Counted from the stretch's first letter, positions 50,512 to 59,971 are shown. The stretch: 64,000 nucleotides of DNA from Leptolyngbya boryana PCC 6306 (GCF_000353285.1 NZ_KB731324.1:1382577-1446576); one strand, 5' to 3'. Numbers and translations: made by a program. Notes: generated by a model not told the origin, from the sequence alone.

Positions 50512-51380
50512 GATTTCTTACCTCTAGGTTTTCTAGATCGAGGTTTGCTAATATTCCCGCCATCAACTACACCTAAGTGCTTTTTACCCTTGGCTTTAGC
50601 CCTCACTTCGCCCATTGTCGAATTGACGAATTCTTTTGCCTTGCGGTGGGCATCAAGCGAAGTCGTGCCGTCATCGTACTTCGCCCCGATCGCTTGCGCT
50701 TGGTCAAACAACTCTTTCAGGCTTGGTTCCTTTGCTCTGCCACCGTTGATCGTGCTAAGTCCACGCTTTCTTGCTTTAGCGGTTGTCATTGATGCGACTT
50801 TTTGAGCGTCAGCACCTTTTTGAATGTCATCAAGTTCCGCGATCGCGCCGAGTCCAACCTGCTCTTGTTGAGCCAGCCTCTCTAAGTCGCGAACCTTGAT
50901 CTTTCCGACTGAGCCTTTCATGGCTTGCCTTAATTCTTTTTTGCTGAGTTTCTCAACCTCTGGATCTAAGTCACGAACCTTGAGTTTCCACATCGGATCG
51001 TCTGCGGCGATTCCACCTCGCTTTTTCCTCCCCTTCGATTCAGGCTTACCCGCTTTGATTGCCTGAACTTCCTTCTGGATTGCTTTAATGGCAATTTGCC
51101 GCTTCTGCTCTTGCGATAAGTCTCCACCCGATGCTTTCAGCTCACGCGAAATCGCCCGTGTCAGCCGACCCTTGATAATGGCGCGTTGCGTTGCGTTGCC
51201 TTTCGAGAGATGCTTACTTTGAGCCTCGATCGCTTTCGACTTGCCAGAACTAAGTTTATGTTGCTTCAAGTCCTCACTCATACCCAGAGCGGAGAGATAT
51301 TGAGCCTTAGTTTTGAGTTTGGAACGATTCGGAATTTTGCGATCGCGGGCAAGTTTACGGAGTTCGACGAGAGTTGCCAT
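50508..51380 (-). CDS. SAP-domain late protein E
   Basis: 290 residues. SAP-like domain 4-34 (LRKLARDRKIPNRSKLKTKA), then the shared helical region (RAIIKGRLTRAISRELKAS, LSQEQKRQIAIKAIQ) in more diverged form, two copies of a KVRDL motif and a Lys/Arg-rich tail. Translationally coupled to terminase (GTGA), so its amount is tied to that of the packaging motor. Confidence 0.7.
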   Translation of the reverse strand: MATLVELRKLARDRKIPNRSKLKTKAQYLSALGMSEDLKQHKLSSGKSKAIEAQSKHLSKGNATQRAIIKGRLTRAISRELKASGGDLSQEQKRQIAIKAIQKEVQAIKAGKPESKGRKKRGGIAADDPMWKLKVRDLDPEVEKLSKKELRQAMKGSVGKIKVRDLERLAQQEQVGLGAIAELDDIQKGADAQKVASMTTAKARKRGLSTINGGRAKEPSLKELFDQAQAIGAKYDDGTTSLDAHRKAKEFVNSTMGEVRAKAKGKKHLGVVDGGNISKPRSRKPRGKKS

Positions 51381-51398
51381 GTTCTGGGGCGGGTCATA

Positions 51399-51428
51399 GG
51401 CATCCCGTCTATCCGGCGCGGGCGATCC
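51399..51428 (-). promoter_or_regulatory. Late leader element, copy 8 (SAP protein E / terminase)
   Basis: Gene sense: GGATCG-CCCG-CGCC-ggataga-CGGG-ATGCC, 18 nt before ATG. Upstream GGGCATCCT (51436-51444) pairs with AGGAT(C)GCCC, 9 bp with one bulge, as an alternative fold. Confidence 0.88.
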
Positions 51429-51448
51429 TGATTGCTAGGATGCCCAAT

Positions 51449-54400
51449 CTAGTTTTTTGCGAGTCGAGCCACGTCGTACAACACGTTCAACACATCCTGC
51501 TTGACTTTCGACTTCATCTGTCCTGACTGAATATCTTCACCCGTGAAGTGGTTTGTGATCGAGTTGGTCTGGTTAATCGGTTGAGCAGACGCATTCGACA
51601 ATCCCTCCATTGCTCCTTTGATATCACTCAATAGCTGAATCACTTGTCCATCTCCCCCCAGAACAGTACTACTCTGAGCAGGAAGGTTCCGCTGAACGGG
51701 TGCAACGGTCGAAACCCCCCCAGAACCGCCCACCACTTGATTAATTTGCGCTTGAATCGCCTCACGCCGTCCTGAGAACTGCTCAAATGTTGGGATCGTA
51801 GACTGCGGAACGACGATCGCCGTCGAGTCATCTGCGGCATTACGAGCTTTTTGCAAGAATTCTGCGGCAAGTACTCGATCGTCGCTCTTTGTCCGCGTGA
51901 TTTGGGCAAGGCTCGATCGTGCTTGGTCGGTTTGGAGTTCTTGACGATACTGAAGCCCTCGCCGGCGAGCATTATCGAGCGCTCCTTGTTGCCGTTCTTG
52001 CTCGTCTAAGAGCAGTCCTTGATACTGCGTTCCGACTGCGCGATCGCTTGCTGCCTGTACTGCCAACTCCTTCGCCCTTAGTTCTGCTGGAGTCGTTTTC
52101 TTATCTGCTCGCGCTTTTTCTAGTTCAGCCTGTGCCGTTGCTACATCTGCCTTGGCTTTCGATTGCTCAATCCGATTCTGAATCTGCTCTCGCAGTAGCA
52201 TCGCTTGATTTCTCTGGATCTCCAATTCCAGTGATTGACGCTCTAAGGCTTGCTCACGAGCTAAGAATGCGAGCCGCGATCGTGCCGCTTCTTCCTGAAT
52301 TCGACGCTTGCGAGATTCGGACGTGGTGAGTGATTCAGCGAGTTGATATTGCCCGCTCACATATCCCGAAATTGCCGACTGTAGATCTTTCTGGGCGTTT
52401 AGTAATGTGTTTTGACGCTCGATCGCTTTTACTTTGTAGTCCTGCGCCATTGCGGACTGTTGTAAAAGCTGCTGTTCCTGGGTGAAATTATTGATCGTTA
52501 CTTTGAGTTGCTGATCAATCCGATCTTGAATGACACGAGTTCGAGCTTCTTCGAGTGCGTATTCGTTCTTGAGGGTTTGCAAAGTTAAGTCAGCAGTCCG
52601 TTGCCTCGATGCCCGAATTTTCGCTTGTCTCGCCTCTTCCTTCACTGGATCAGAAAGTTTTGGCAGGGCTTCAAGTGCCTTGACCTTCTCTTGCTCTAGC
52701 CGCAGTTCCTCGCGGGTTGTGGCTTGCTTGGCTTGCAGGTTCAATTCGTTCGCTTCAACTTCTCGAATCTGGCGAGCATTGAGCAGCTTCTGTGTTTCGA
52801 TGTCACGCGACGTTTCCGCCATTTTCGCGACATCAAGGGCTTTTTTCTGGGCGCGATCGAGAATTGCAATTTTCTCGTTTTCGTACTTCTCGATCGCATC
52901 TACCCGCTTCTTCTGAATTTCGGCTTCACGCGCGGCGAGGGCTTCCATCCCTTCTTTGTCGTCCTTACTCAGACGCGCCCGCTCCTGTTGAATCGTTTCG
53001 GCTTCAACATTGAGCCGATCCATCGTCAATTTGAACGACTCATCGTTGAATTGCTGCTCAGAAACAAGACCTTGAGCGCGCTTCCCTTCGAGAATCTTCT
53101 GCTGTTCGTCAAAGTCTTGCAGTCGTCGATTAAAGTTCTCTTCCTGTTGTTTACGAGTGTTCTTGCCAATTTCGGCTTCGGTTTGCGAGAGCTGCTGACG
53201 TAGTTTTTTCGCGCGGTCTGATTCATTTGCTCCACCTTGAGCCAGTTCTCTTTGCAGTTCAGCATTGAGAAACTCTCGCTGTTTTTCAAGCTCAGAGCGC
53301 TTGAGTTCAGTGAGTCGCTTCGAGGCTTCTTGCTGGCTAATGTAGCCTTCGCCTAACTGTTCCTCAATCTCTAGCTGTTGCCTCTTAATTCCGTCGATTT
53401 CTTCTTGGTTCGCGGACTGAGCGAGATCAGCGATCGCTTTCTTTGCCGACTGTTGCAGAGAGAATTCAAGCTTTGTATTGTCTGCGAGTGCTTGTAAGCG
53501 CTTCTGCCCCTCTGCCTCGGTAATCGCTCCTGACTGTACCTGCTGATTGGTCAGATCGATCAGTTCTTTAGCAGCGGCTTTGAATCGTTCGGGATCGCCA
53601 CTACCTTGTTCAACAATGACTCGCTGAGCATTGTTGACCTTCTTCTCTAGCTGCTCATAAGTGTTACCAAGTCGATCAAGCTCCTTAGCCTGAAACGTAG
53701 TTTGATCAGCCGCACCTTTCGCGGCATCAGCAGTCTGATTAAACGCTTTGTTAAAGTTCTCTGCCCCTTTCGAGAAACTATTGCCTGTAAGCTTGTCGAG
53801 TTCTTTTAGTAGTGCGGTGATGACTTTGCCGATCGGGGAATTAGCGACTTCTTTTGAGATCAATTGAAGCGATGTGATCGCGGCTTTTCCGAAATTATTG
53901 GCAACCGTCATCGCTCCCCCGAACAGGTTAGCGAAGAACTTGCCGATCGGCTCTAGCGCTTTGATAGCCGCTTGCGCTGCCCCTCCGATTTGACTACCCA
54001 AGAAATTTAAGAAGGGTTGAATTGCGGCAATAGAAGCTGAGATGAATCGTTCAACATCAGCGATCGCATTTGTCCAGCCGTCCCCGAATTGATTGAAAAA
54101 GCCTTGAATCTGTAGAGCGATTCCTGCGATTGCATCTCGAACAGGCTGAGTTGCTCGAAATGCTTGCATGAACAGTCCTAAGATCGAGTCTAGAACCTGA
54201 AAGATGATGCTAAATGCCTGGATTGCAGGTGTAAGGGCGACTCCTAAAAGGGTAATTACTGGACTGAGTGTTGCTGCGACTACTTCACCAAGTTTGAGAA
54301 CGGTCTGAAAGACTGCATTAAATCCAGGCGCGATCGCTTGGGCGAGTCCTGCTACGACTCCGAAAATCGGTTTAAGATTCTGTGCGATGCTCTGACCGGA

Positions 54401-55417
54401 TAGCAAGGATTCATCAACTACGCTTTTGAAGAAACCGATCACCGCTTCACGGTTTGCTTTGATGTATTTGAATCCCGCATCGAGAGCGTTGATAACTGGC
54501 TGTAGTAATGGCTTCCCAACTTCACGACCTAAGATTTCAAATGCGTCTTGAATGTTGGATGAGATCCCTTCAATTGATTGCGCTGCGATCGCATTGCCCG
54601 CGACAAACGTTTCAAGTCGCTTATTAATCTCGTCAACTAAGGTTCCTTGAGCTTTCCATTTGTTGATCTGCTCATTCGTGATATTGAGGTTTTTCGCTAG
54701 CATCGAATTCTGATCCACGGATGAGCGGAGGATCGAATTCACCTCTTGCGCTGCTTGGCTTAGCGGTAGCCCGATCACCTTCAGGGAAGCCGCCCATCCT
54801 TTCGTGAGACTAGTTGCTGCCTGAATGGGACCAGGGAACTGCTTCGACTGATTGTTGAGTTGCGAGGCATTCTGCAACGTGATTTGAAACAGTTCGTTAA
54901 CTTGTGCAGAAGTAACACCGACGAGATCTTCTGTCTCTTTCTCAATCTGCTTTAACGCCGCTTCAAGTTGTGGTCGCGTCGATTTAATCTTCTCGGTCGG
55001 ATCTTTGATCTCAACACCATTCTTAAAAATCCGCGTTGCCGATGCGAGGTTCGTCTGAGAGCTAAGTAACTGAGCATTCAATCGCTCATTCGAGCCGATC
55101 AGGAACTCGTAAGCTGGACGTGCAGCCGCCATCATCGTTTGAACAGACTGCGTAATCTGGTTAAAGCCAAACGAAACGGCGGTGAGTGGTGAGAATAGAC
55201 CAGAGATAGCGCCAACAGCATCACCGATGCCAGACTTCATCCCACCGAATACAGCGCTTGCAGCCTTGCCGAGGCTACCTAAATTGCCTTCTAATCCCGC
55301 AAAACTAACCCCGCGATTGACTTGCGATTGAGTCGCACCGATTTCTTGATTGATCTTCTGAAGGGTAGGAGTAACTTGATCAATCAGTTTGAGAATGAGT
55401 TGGATCGGATCTGCCAC
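51449..55417 (-). CDS. Tail tape measure protein
   Basis: 1322 residues. N-terminal helical start (DPIQLILKLIDQVTPTLQKI), hydrophobic segments at about 340-530 (for example VVAATLSPVITLLGVALTP), and then more than 500 residues of charged coiled coil. The end (TNSITNHFTGEDI) is typical of tape measures. The length predicts a tail of roughly 190-200 nm using 0.15 nm per residue. No lysozyme or peptidase domain is seen in it. Confidence 0.9.
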   Translation of the reverse strand: MADPIQLILKLIDQVTPTLQKINQEIGATQSQVNRGVSFAGLEGNLGSLGKAASAVFGGMKSGIGDAVGAISGLFSPLTAVSFGFNQITQSVQTMMAAARPAYEFLIGSNERLNAQLLSSQTNLASATRIFKNGVEIKDPTEKIKSTRPQLEAALKQIEKETEDLVGVTSAQVNELFQITLQNASQLNNQSKQFPGPIQAATSLTKGWAASLKVIGLPLSQAAQEVNSILRSSVDQNSMLAKNLNITNEQINKWKAQGTLVDEINKRLETFVAGNAIAAQSIEGISSNIQDAFEILGREVGKPLLQPVINALDAGFKYIKANREAVIGFFKSVVDESLLSGQSIAQNLKPIFGVVAGLAQAIAPGFNAVFQTVLKLGEVVAATLSPVITLLGVALTPAIQAFSIIFQVLDSILGLFMQAFRATQPVRDAIAGIALQIQGFFNQFGDGWTNAIADVERFISASIAAIQPFLNFLGSQIGGAAQAAIKALEPIGKFFANLFGGAMTVANNFGKAAITSLQLISKEVANSPIGKVITALLKELDKLTGNSFSKGAENFNKAFNQTADAAKGAADQTTFQAKELDRLGNTYEQLEKKVNNAQRVIVEQGSGDPERFKAAAKELIDLTNQQVQSGAITEAEGQKRLQALADNTKLEFSLQQSAKKAIADLAQSANQEEIDGIKRQQLEIEEQLGEGYISQQEASKRLTELKRSELEKQREFLNAELQRELAQGGANESDRAKKLRQQLSQTEAEIGKNTRKQQEENFNRRLQDFDEQQKILEGKRAQGLVSEQQFNDESFKLTMDRLNVEAETIQQERARLSKDDKEGMEALAAREAEIQKKRVDAIEKYENEKIAILDRAQKKALDVAKMAETSRDIETQKLLNARQIREVEANELNLQAKQATTREELRLEQEKVKALEALPKLSDPVKEEARQAKIRASRQRTADLTLQTLKNEYALEEARTRVIQDRIDQQLKVTINNFTQEQQLLQQSAMAQDYKVKAIERQNTLLNAQKDLQSAISGYVSGQYQLAESLTTSESRKRRIQEEAARSRLAFLAREQALERQSLELEIQRNQAMLLREQIQNRIEQSKAKADVATAQAELEKARADKKTTPAELRAKELAVQAASDRAVGTQYQGLLLDEQERQQGALDNARRRGLQYRQELQTDQARSSLAQITRTKSDDRVLAAEFLQKARNAADDSTAIVVPQSTIPTFEQFSGRREAIQAQINQVVGGSGGVSTVAPVQRNLPAQSSTVLGGDGQVIQLLSDIKGAMEGLSNASAQPINQTNSITNHFTGEDIQSGQMKSKVKQDVLNVLYDVARLAKN

Positions 55418-55436
55418 GGGTCAAAACGGTAAGGGC

Positions 55437-55466
55437 GCATCCCGTCTTGTGTGGCGCGGGCGATCC
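55437..55466 (-). promoter_or_regulatory. Late leader element, copy 9 (tape measure)
   Basis: Gene sense: GGATCG-CCCG-CGCC-acacaaga-CGGG-ATGCG, 18 nt before the GTG at 55417. Its first base is the last base of the endonuclease stop codon. Confidence 0.88.
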
Positions 55467-56842
55467 TAGTCCTCAGAGTTCCCTAACCTCTGCTTCTCGC
55501 ATTGAACACAGCCGCGACTCGATCGATATCTCAGTCCATAACCCGACAGATTGTATTCATGCCCTCTTCTGCAAACATCTCCAATTCGATAAGGGGTTCC
55601 ATCAAGATCAGGAAAGAGTTTCGATGTTAATTCCAGCCAATACGCGACCGGAACCATTGGTTTCTTAACGCCTTGACATTCCTGTCCGCACTTGACGCAA
55701 CTCCCATGCCCTACACGCCTGAGTGATTGTCCTGTCCCCTGATAATCGTGACCACGTTTGCACAATCGACCGAGATAGACTCTAGACGGATCGAAGGTGT
55801 GAACCATCACAGGCGTTCTCAGTTCTTCAAGTCTTTGCTGTTTGAGATCAAAGTTCGCTTGCACCTTATCCCACTTTCGCCGCATTCCAGGGATATCAAG
55901 CCTTAAAATCTCCTTGGCTAACAGTTCGGCGCGGTAGTCTCCAATCATGTAGTTGTAGATTTTGCCCTTCTGGATCAATTGTGCAAGCGGTCGCTTCTTG
56001 GTCCGCCATTCATCGGTATACTGCGGTGCAACCTCATCGCAAACAGATTTAATCCAAGATAAGCACTCCAGTGTTCCGCAGAACGTAAAATTCATGCGCC
56101 CATTTTTCCGGATATGAACGCATCCATCGCCATCCAAGAAGCCTTTGATATAAGCAAGTGAGCAATCTAGATTGAGGTTGTTCGGCGGTTTCAGTGTCAA
56201 GCTTTTGCGGGGCGTAATGTTGAAGTGTTTTTCGAGATCAGGAAACCATTCCTGAGTACAACTAATTGACAGTACAGATTCGGGTCTTGCTCTTAATCGC
56301 CTTCCATCTGCCATTTTGCGATCCCTCGCCTTCCTGATTGCAACATCCCCAGTAAACTCAACATCTTTGGCAAACTGCTCTAAGAGATATCCATCAGATT
56401 CGGTCAAGCTGATCATTAAAACCTTGGTAGAGCAGTCATCACGATCGGTAACGCATCCGTCCGCCGCAATCAATCCCGCCCAGTACGAATTTAGGATGTT
56501 TGGCTGAGCAAAAAACTGGCGGTTCGCAGAGTGCTTGCAAGCCCATCGCTCCCCGGAAACCCCTATCTCGCAAATTCTTTTCTGAATTGCCGCAAGCGTC
56601 CTCCCCGACAACATCCTCTTGATTTGAGTTGCTGTTTTGTGAGGGAAGTTGTCACGCAGAATCTGATCTTCCTGCTCAGTCCAGTAGTTCTTATCTGGGA
56701 GTAATCCAACCTTAAAGGCTCTCAGGTGAACCCCTTTCACTGTTCTATGTGGCAGCAGTGCTGCTACCTCCTCGATCGACATCTTGCCGCAGTTGTCCCG
56801 CAAGACTTGCATCTCCCATCCTTCCCAAAGCTTTCCGCCCAT
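55466..56842 (-). CDS. LAGLIDADG-type homing endonuclease with zinc-ribbon repeats
   Basis: 458 residues from the ATG at 56842; a longer TTG start at 56902 would overlap the -35 box. N-terminal Myb/SANT-like repeats (KMSIEEVAALLPHRTVKGVH; ATQIKRMLSGRTLAAIQKRI). Two LAGLIDADG helices: YWAGLIAADGCV and YIKGFLDGDGCV. The C-terminus has two C-x-x-G-H...C-x-x-C ribbons (LCKRGHDY...CVKC; VCRRGHEY...CVQC). A free-standing selfish gene between tail chaperone and tape measure, with its own promoter and no late leader. Confidence 0.85.
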   Translation of the reverse strand: MGGKLWEGWEMQVLRDNCGKMSIEEVAALLPHRTVKGVHLRAFKVGLLPDKNYWTEQEDQILRDNFPHKTATQIKRMLSGRTLAAIQKRICEIGVSGERWACKHSANRQFFAQPNILNSYWAGLIAADGCVTDRDDCSTKVLMISLTESDGYLLEQFAKDVEFTGDVAIRKARDRKMADGRRLRARPESVLSISCTQEWFPDLEKHFNITPRKSLTLKPPNNLNLDCSLAYIKGFLDGDGCVHIRKNGRMNFTFCGTLECLSWIKSVCDEVAPQYTDEWRTKKRPLAQLIQKGKIYNYMIGDYRAELLAKEILRLDIPGMRRKWDKVQANFDLKQQRLEELRTPVMVHTFDPSRVYLGRLCKRGHDYQGTGQSLRRVGHGSCVKCGQECQGVKKPMVPVAYWLELTSKLFPDLDGTPYRIGDVCRRGHEYNLSGYGLRYRSSRGCVQCEKQRLGNSED

Positions 56843-56873
56843 CGCAACGCCTAGATTATCGAAACACTGCCTT

Positions 56874-56902
56874 ATTTTATCCAAATATTTGGGGTTTACC
56901 AA
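56874..56902 (-). promoter_or_regulatory. Promoter of the homing endonuclease with palindromic operator
   Basis: Minus strand TTGGTA (56902-56897), 17-bp spacer, TAAAAT (56879-56874). The spacer holds the perfect palindrome CCAAATATTTGG (56881-56892). Another inverted repeat, GGGTTT-accaatt-AAACCC, overlaps the -35. The divergent XRE gene is the likely repressor. Confidence 0.65.
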
Positions 56903-57001
56903 TTAAACCCGAATTATGTGCTAGTTTTGGTTAAAGCATTAAAACAGTTGGGGTAGTCCAAGGAGCGTAGTATGTTAACCACTGGTGTTCAAGTGGTTGC
57001 G

Positions 57002-57235
57002 ATGAAACTTTCTTTTTCTCAATGGCTTAAATTGCGTCGTGATATTGCAGGTGTAACTCAGGCTCAAATTGCACAAGAGTTAAAGGTTAGACCGCAAACG
57101 ATCAGCAATTGGGAGAAAGGCGTTTCTAATCCCAGTCTCGATCCGGATCAGACACTCAAACTTTGCTTGTTGCTCAAGATTACCCTCGAAGATTTGGCAA
57201 AAGGTTTCAGAGGAGAAATCACACTTGATGATTAG
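57002..57235 (+). CDS. XRE-family regulator
   Basis: 77 residues starting at MKLSFSQ. HTH: DIAGVTQAQIAQELKVRPQT, then ISNWEKG, the standard XRE recognition helix. Divergent from the endonuclease. It is read against the virion block and should control its own cargo operon of three genes. Confidence 0.8.
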   Translation: MKLSFSQWLKLRRDIAGVTQAQIAQELKVRPQTISNWEKGVSNPSLDPDQTLKLCLLLKITLEDLAKGFRGEITLDD

Positions 57236-57641
57236 AAGCAAAGGAAAAATCGCGATCGCATTAACCCTCTCACTTAGTGCGGTCACATTTCAGCCGAGGG
57301 AAGCAAGATCAAACCCCGCTTTAGTTGCTCCTGCGGCGTGTGCCACGGGGGTTGGATGCGTTCTTGTTGGTGTTGCGGTAGTTGGAGGTCTTGCCTATTA
57401 TGTTTGGCAGGGCAACAACCCCAAATCGCAGCGTCACTACGATCGGATTGAAGATCCGGAGGAAGAAGCTCGGTATCTGGGTGGACCACATGAAACGGAA
57501 CCTGTGATCGCTGGAACAATTAAGGACGCAAGAAGAAAGTGCGAACAACTTGCTAGAGGTCGCAGAATCAAGGAAGTTCGATGGTTTCAGGGTAATCGAT
57601 GGGATTGTGTTTTCTATACAGGAGGGCAAAATGAACGCTAG
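57228..57641 (+). CDS. Small membrane or secreted protein
   Basis: 137 residues. A signal-like N-terminus (KIAIALTLSLSAVTFQP), a second hydrophobic stretch (CATGVGCVLVGVAVVGGLAYYVW) and a soluble tail with two Cys. The tail resembles that of the secreted protein at 31101. Overlaps the XRE gene end by 8 bp. Confidence 0.6.
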   Translation: MIRSKGKIAIALTLSLSAVTFQPREARSNPALVAPAACATGVGCVLVGVAVVGGLAYYVWQGNNPKSQRHYDRIEDPEEEARYLGGPHETEPVIAGTIKDARRKCEQLARGRRIKEVRWFQGNRWDCVFYTGGQNER

Positions 57642-57996
57642 TCAACTTCACCCACTACAAGTTTCTGTACATGACTGGACGATTCCAGGCACACCTGTTT
57701 GGACGGATGCCCAAGGGTTTCTTTGTCCTGAACTAGAATCACCCAAGCCCGGTCAAACTGTGATCTATGTGGACTATGAGAAGGATTCAGAAGATGCGCT
57801 TATTCAGGCTGATGTTGAATTGGCGATCGATGCTCTAGGATATCCAGCCGGATCAAGATGGATTGGTCGAAGCTCGCATGATGTCGATAACGTCGTTTCG
57901 TATGTTGGCATGTTTCCGACTGACCAAGTTGAACAGCACCTAGATAAACTCAGTAAGGTGATTCCGATATCGTTTCTGGTTTGTCTAAACGGCTAA
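57631..57996 (+). CDS. Hypothetical protein
   Basis: 121 residues, GGAGG before ATG. Acidic alpha-beta protein (VIYVDYEKDSEDALIQADVE). Third gene of a small rightward operon inserted in the virion block. Role unknown; superinfection immunity is possible from context only. Confidence 0.55.
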   Translation: MNASQLHPLQVSVHDWTIPGTPVWTDAQGFLCPELESPKPGQTVIYVDYEKDSEDALIQADVELAIDALGYPAGSRWIGRSSHDVDNVVSYVGMFPTDQVEQHLDKLSKVIPISFLVCLNG

Positions 57997-58016
57997 CGCC
58001 ATCGTAAAGTCTTCTC

Positions 58017-58043
58017 CCTGCCTCATTCTTGAGGCAGGTTTTT
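58017..58043 (+). terminator. Terminator of the rightward cargo operon
   Basis: CCTGCCTCA-ttct-TGAGGCAGG, a 9-bp perfect stem, followed by five T. Confidence 0.9.
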
Positions 58044-58051
58044 AATGCCCA

Positions 58052-58086
58052 CAAAAAAGCGACTCACGGGATTTTCCGCAAGTCGC
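58052..58086 (-). terminator. Terminator of the tail-tube operon
   Basis: GCGACT and AGTCGC close a stem with an inner CGGG/CCCG-like pairing; six T follow on the minus strand. It separates the tail-tube genes from the endonuclease cargo. Confidence 0.8.
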
Positions 58087-58107
58087 AGTGCTGGTCTCTA
58101 TCCCGAT

Positions 58108-58500
58108 TCACCGCCGTCTGCGGGGTTGCTGAAATCCTTGATTCGGTTTTACTGGCTTCGACTGACCATATAGCGCCTTTCCTGCCTCAGTCGTAATCGT
58201 TGTCAAGTCCGCGATCGACATTCCCACCCCAAACGATGGGCGCTTCGTCGGATGGTCAAACCATGCCAGATCCTCGCTGATTGCCGGAAATAGCGACACC
58301 AAACCGTAAGCCAATCGCTTGATATAGTCTGGATCGCCTAAATTTTTCATGATGTTTCGAGCCAGCCTCGGATCGTTGAGATCCGGCATTGCTCCGTCAT
58401 TTCCTAGCAGCACCGAAGCAAGAGGCATGTAACCTGTATCGTTCAGGCTATTCGTTTCTAGAACTGTTCCATTTGAGAGTGTGACTTTGAGGGCTGCCAT
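58108..58500 (-). CDS. Probable tail assembly protein
   Basis: 130 residues. Position (second gene after the tail tube, overlapping TGATG with the first) fits the second tail assembly chaperone. The C-terminus is basic (QQPRRRR). Contains NIMKNLGDPDYIKRLAYGL. No sequence match claimed. Confidence 0.5.
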   Translation of the reverse strand: MAALKVTLSNGTVLETNSLNDTGYMPLASVLLGNDGAMPDLNDPRLARNIMKNLGDPDYIKRLAYGLVSLFPAISEDLAWFDHPTKRPSFGVGMSIADLTTITTEAGKALYGQSKPVKPNQGFQQPRRRR

Positions 58501-59129
58501 CAGAAAAATACTCCGCCTGCTTGGGCTAACTGTGCTTCTATCGTTTCTCGATTCTTCTCGAAAAGTTCCCGATCGCGCTGCTGTTGTAACTCTTTCAGTG
58601 CTTCCTCGCCCCGTGTCAGATTCTGAGTTTGAGCCAGGATATTGATTAAATCCGATCTGGAATACTGCCGAGTTAATGTGATCGCGCTTTCCTTAAAGCA
58701 CATCTGCAACGCTGCAACTAAATCCGCGTCATCATCCCCGCTGGTCAAATAAACCTGATCCGAGGGCGATTCAGTCGGAAGTTGATAACCCATGAGCTTT
58801 TCAAGCCCCGATAAGTCGGGCACTTGCTGTTCTGGGGTTAGGGGATGATTAACAATGCCTTCGCAGATGAAGAAGCGATGCCGATCGACCGATTGAAGTT
58901 CGCTTGGGTCAAGGTTTGGCTTCAATCGGCTGGCAACCTCCTCATACAGATATCTGAACTCCTCGAACAGCACTAAGTCTGTCCGTGAGTCGTAATAGCC
59001 ATGAAAATCTTGCACCTGCTGTAATAGCTCCGAGTGATAGGCTCTAATCTCATGCGATCGAGCAAACACCGGAGCCATTACAAACAAGACGCGCCCATTC
59101 GATAGCTGAAGTCGAAAGGATGCTTTCAT
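58500..59129 (-). CDS. Probable tail assembly chaperone
   Basis: 209 residues. It follows the tail tube by 0 bp and precedes a second small gene that overlaps by 1 bp, the usual place of tail assembly chaperones. Helical C-terminus (LKELQQQRDRELFEKNRET). Assignment by context. Confidence 0.5.
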   Translation of the reverse strand: MKASFRLQLSNGRVLFVMAPVFARSHEIRAYHSELLQQVQDFHGYYDSRTDLVLFEEFRYLYEEVASRLKPNLDPSELQSVDRHRFFICEGIVNHPLTPEQQVPDLSGLEKLMGYQLPTESPSDQVYLTSGDDDADLVAALQMCFKESAITLTRQYSRSDLINILAQTQNLTRGEEALKELQQQRDRELFEKNRETIEAQLAQAGGVFF

Positions 59130-59948
59130 CTAGCAGGCATTGAGCAGAGAAGTATCTACAATGTCAAATCCCAATCCAGAAGCGCTCTGAGGGCTTTGCA
59201 GAATCGTCAGCTTGATCGTCCGTTCCGAGGTATCTGCCAGCGGTGCGCTTTCAGTCCGAGAACACGACCAGATCGAAACCAAGCGAGCCTTGTTATCGAA
59301 CGATACGCCTTGAGCGAAGATGCTGACGAGTCCTAGCGGTTCTGCCGTGACGATCGTTGCATTCGACACGGAACAAGGAACCCAAGCTTGAATATCGACC
59401 GCTTTCGCTTCGAGTTCAGGGCTGAATGTGAATAGCATTCCTGCACCGATCGAGCACTCGTCATCTACCAAGGTGTCCGAAGCATCTTTGACCGTCACTT
59501 TCACGGCAAGCTTTGTGTCAGGATCAATGTAGGTCACGAGTGCTTTGCTTGTCGCCTCGGTTTGAGCCAGCACCGAATTGCCGATCGTGCCTGACGGACG
59601 CGCGCCAGGTGGGTCGGCTGAGTTGAATTCAGCAAATACCATCACTTCGGTTGCACCACTTGCCTGCGCCACGATTTTGCCGTGCATCAAGGCTTCAAGT
59701 TCCATCACGGCTCCCGAAAACTTGATTTCAACCTCTGGCTCTGAGCCTTCGGGGTAGGTCAGACCGATGACTTTCCGACCGTCGCAGGCTTTCACCATGC
59801 GCTTCTCGATTTGGTCATTTGGGTTAATGGTCATTTCTTCAGGCGGAGCCGCGATCGCGATCGGAACAAGGGTTGGAACGCCACCGACTCGCACTTGGCG
59901 GAAGATTCCACAGCGGGTGATGGTTCTGAAACACTGAATCAGAGACAT
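59130..59948 (-). CDS. Probable major tail tube protein
   Basis: 272 residues, beta-rich (EPEVEIKFSGAVMELEALMHGK; KLAVKVTVKDASDTLVD). First gene of the tail block, headed by leader copy 10 and followed by chaperone-like genes and tape measure, as for tail tubes. Family-level identity not proven. Confidence 0.65.
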   Translation of the reverse strand: MSLIQCFRTITRCGIFRQVRVGGVPTLVPIAIAAPPEEMTINPNDQIEKRMVKACDGRKVIGLTYPEGSEPEVEIKFSGAVMELEALMHGKIVAQASGATEVMVFAEFNSADPPGARPSGTIGNSVLAQTEATSKALVTYIDPDTKLAVKVTVKDASDTLVDDECSIGAGMLFTFSPELEAKAVDIQAWVPCSVSNATIVTAEPLGLVSIFAQGVSFDNKARLVSIWSCSRTESAPLADTSERTIKLTILQSPQSASGLGFDIVDTSLLNAC

Positions 59949-59971
59949 TTAAATTGAACGGGGAAACTGTA

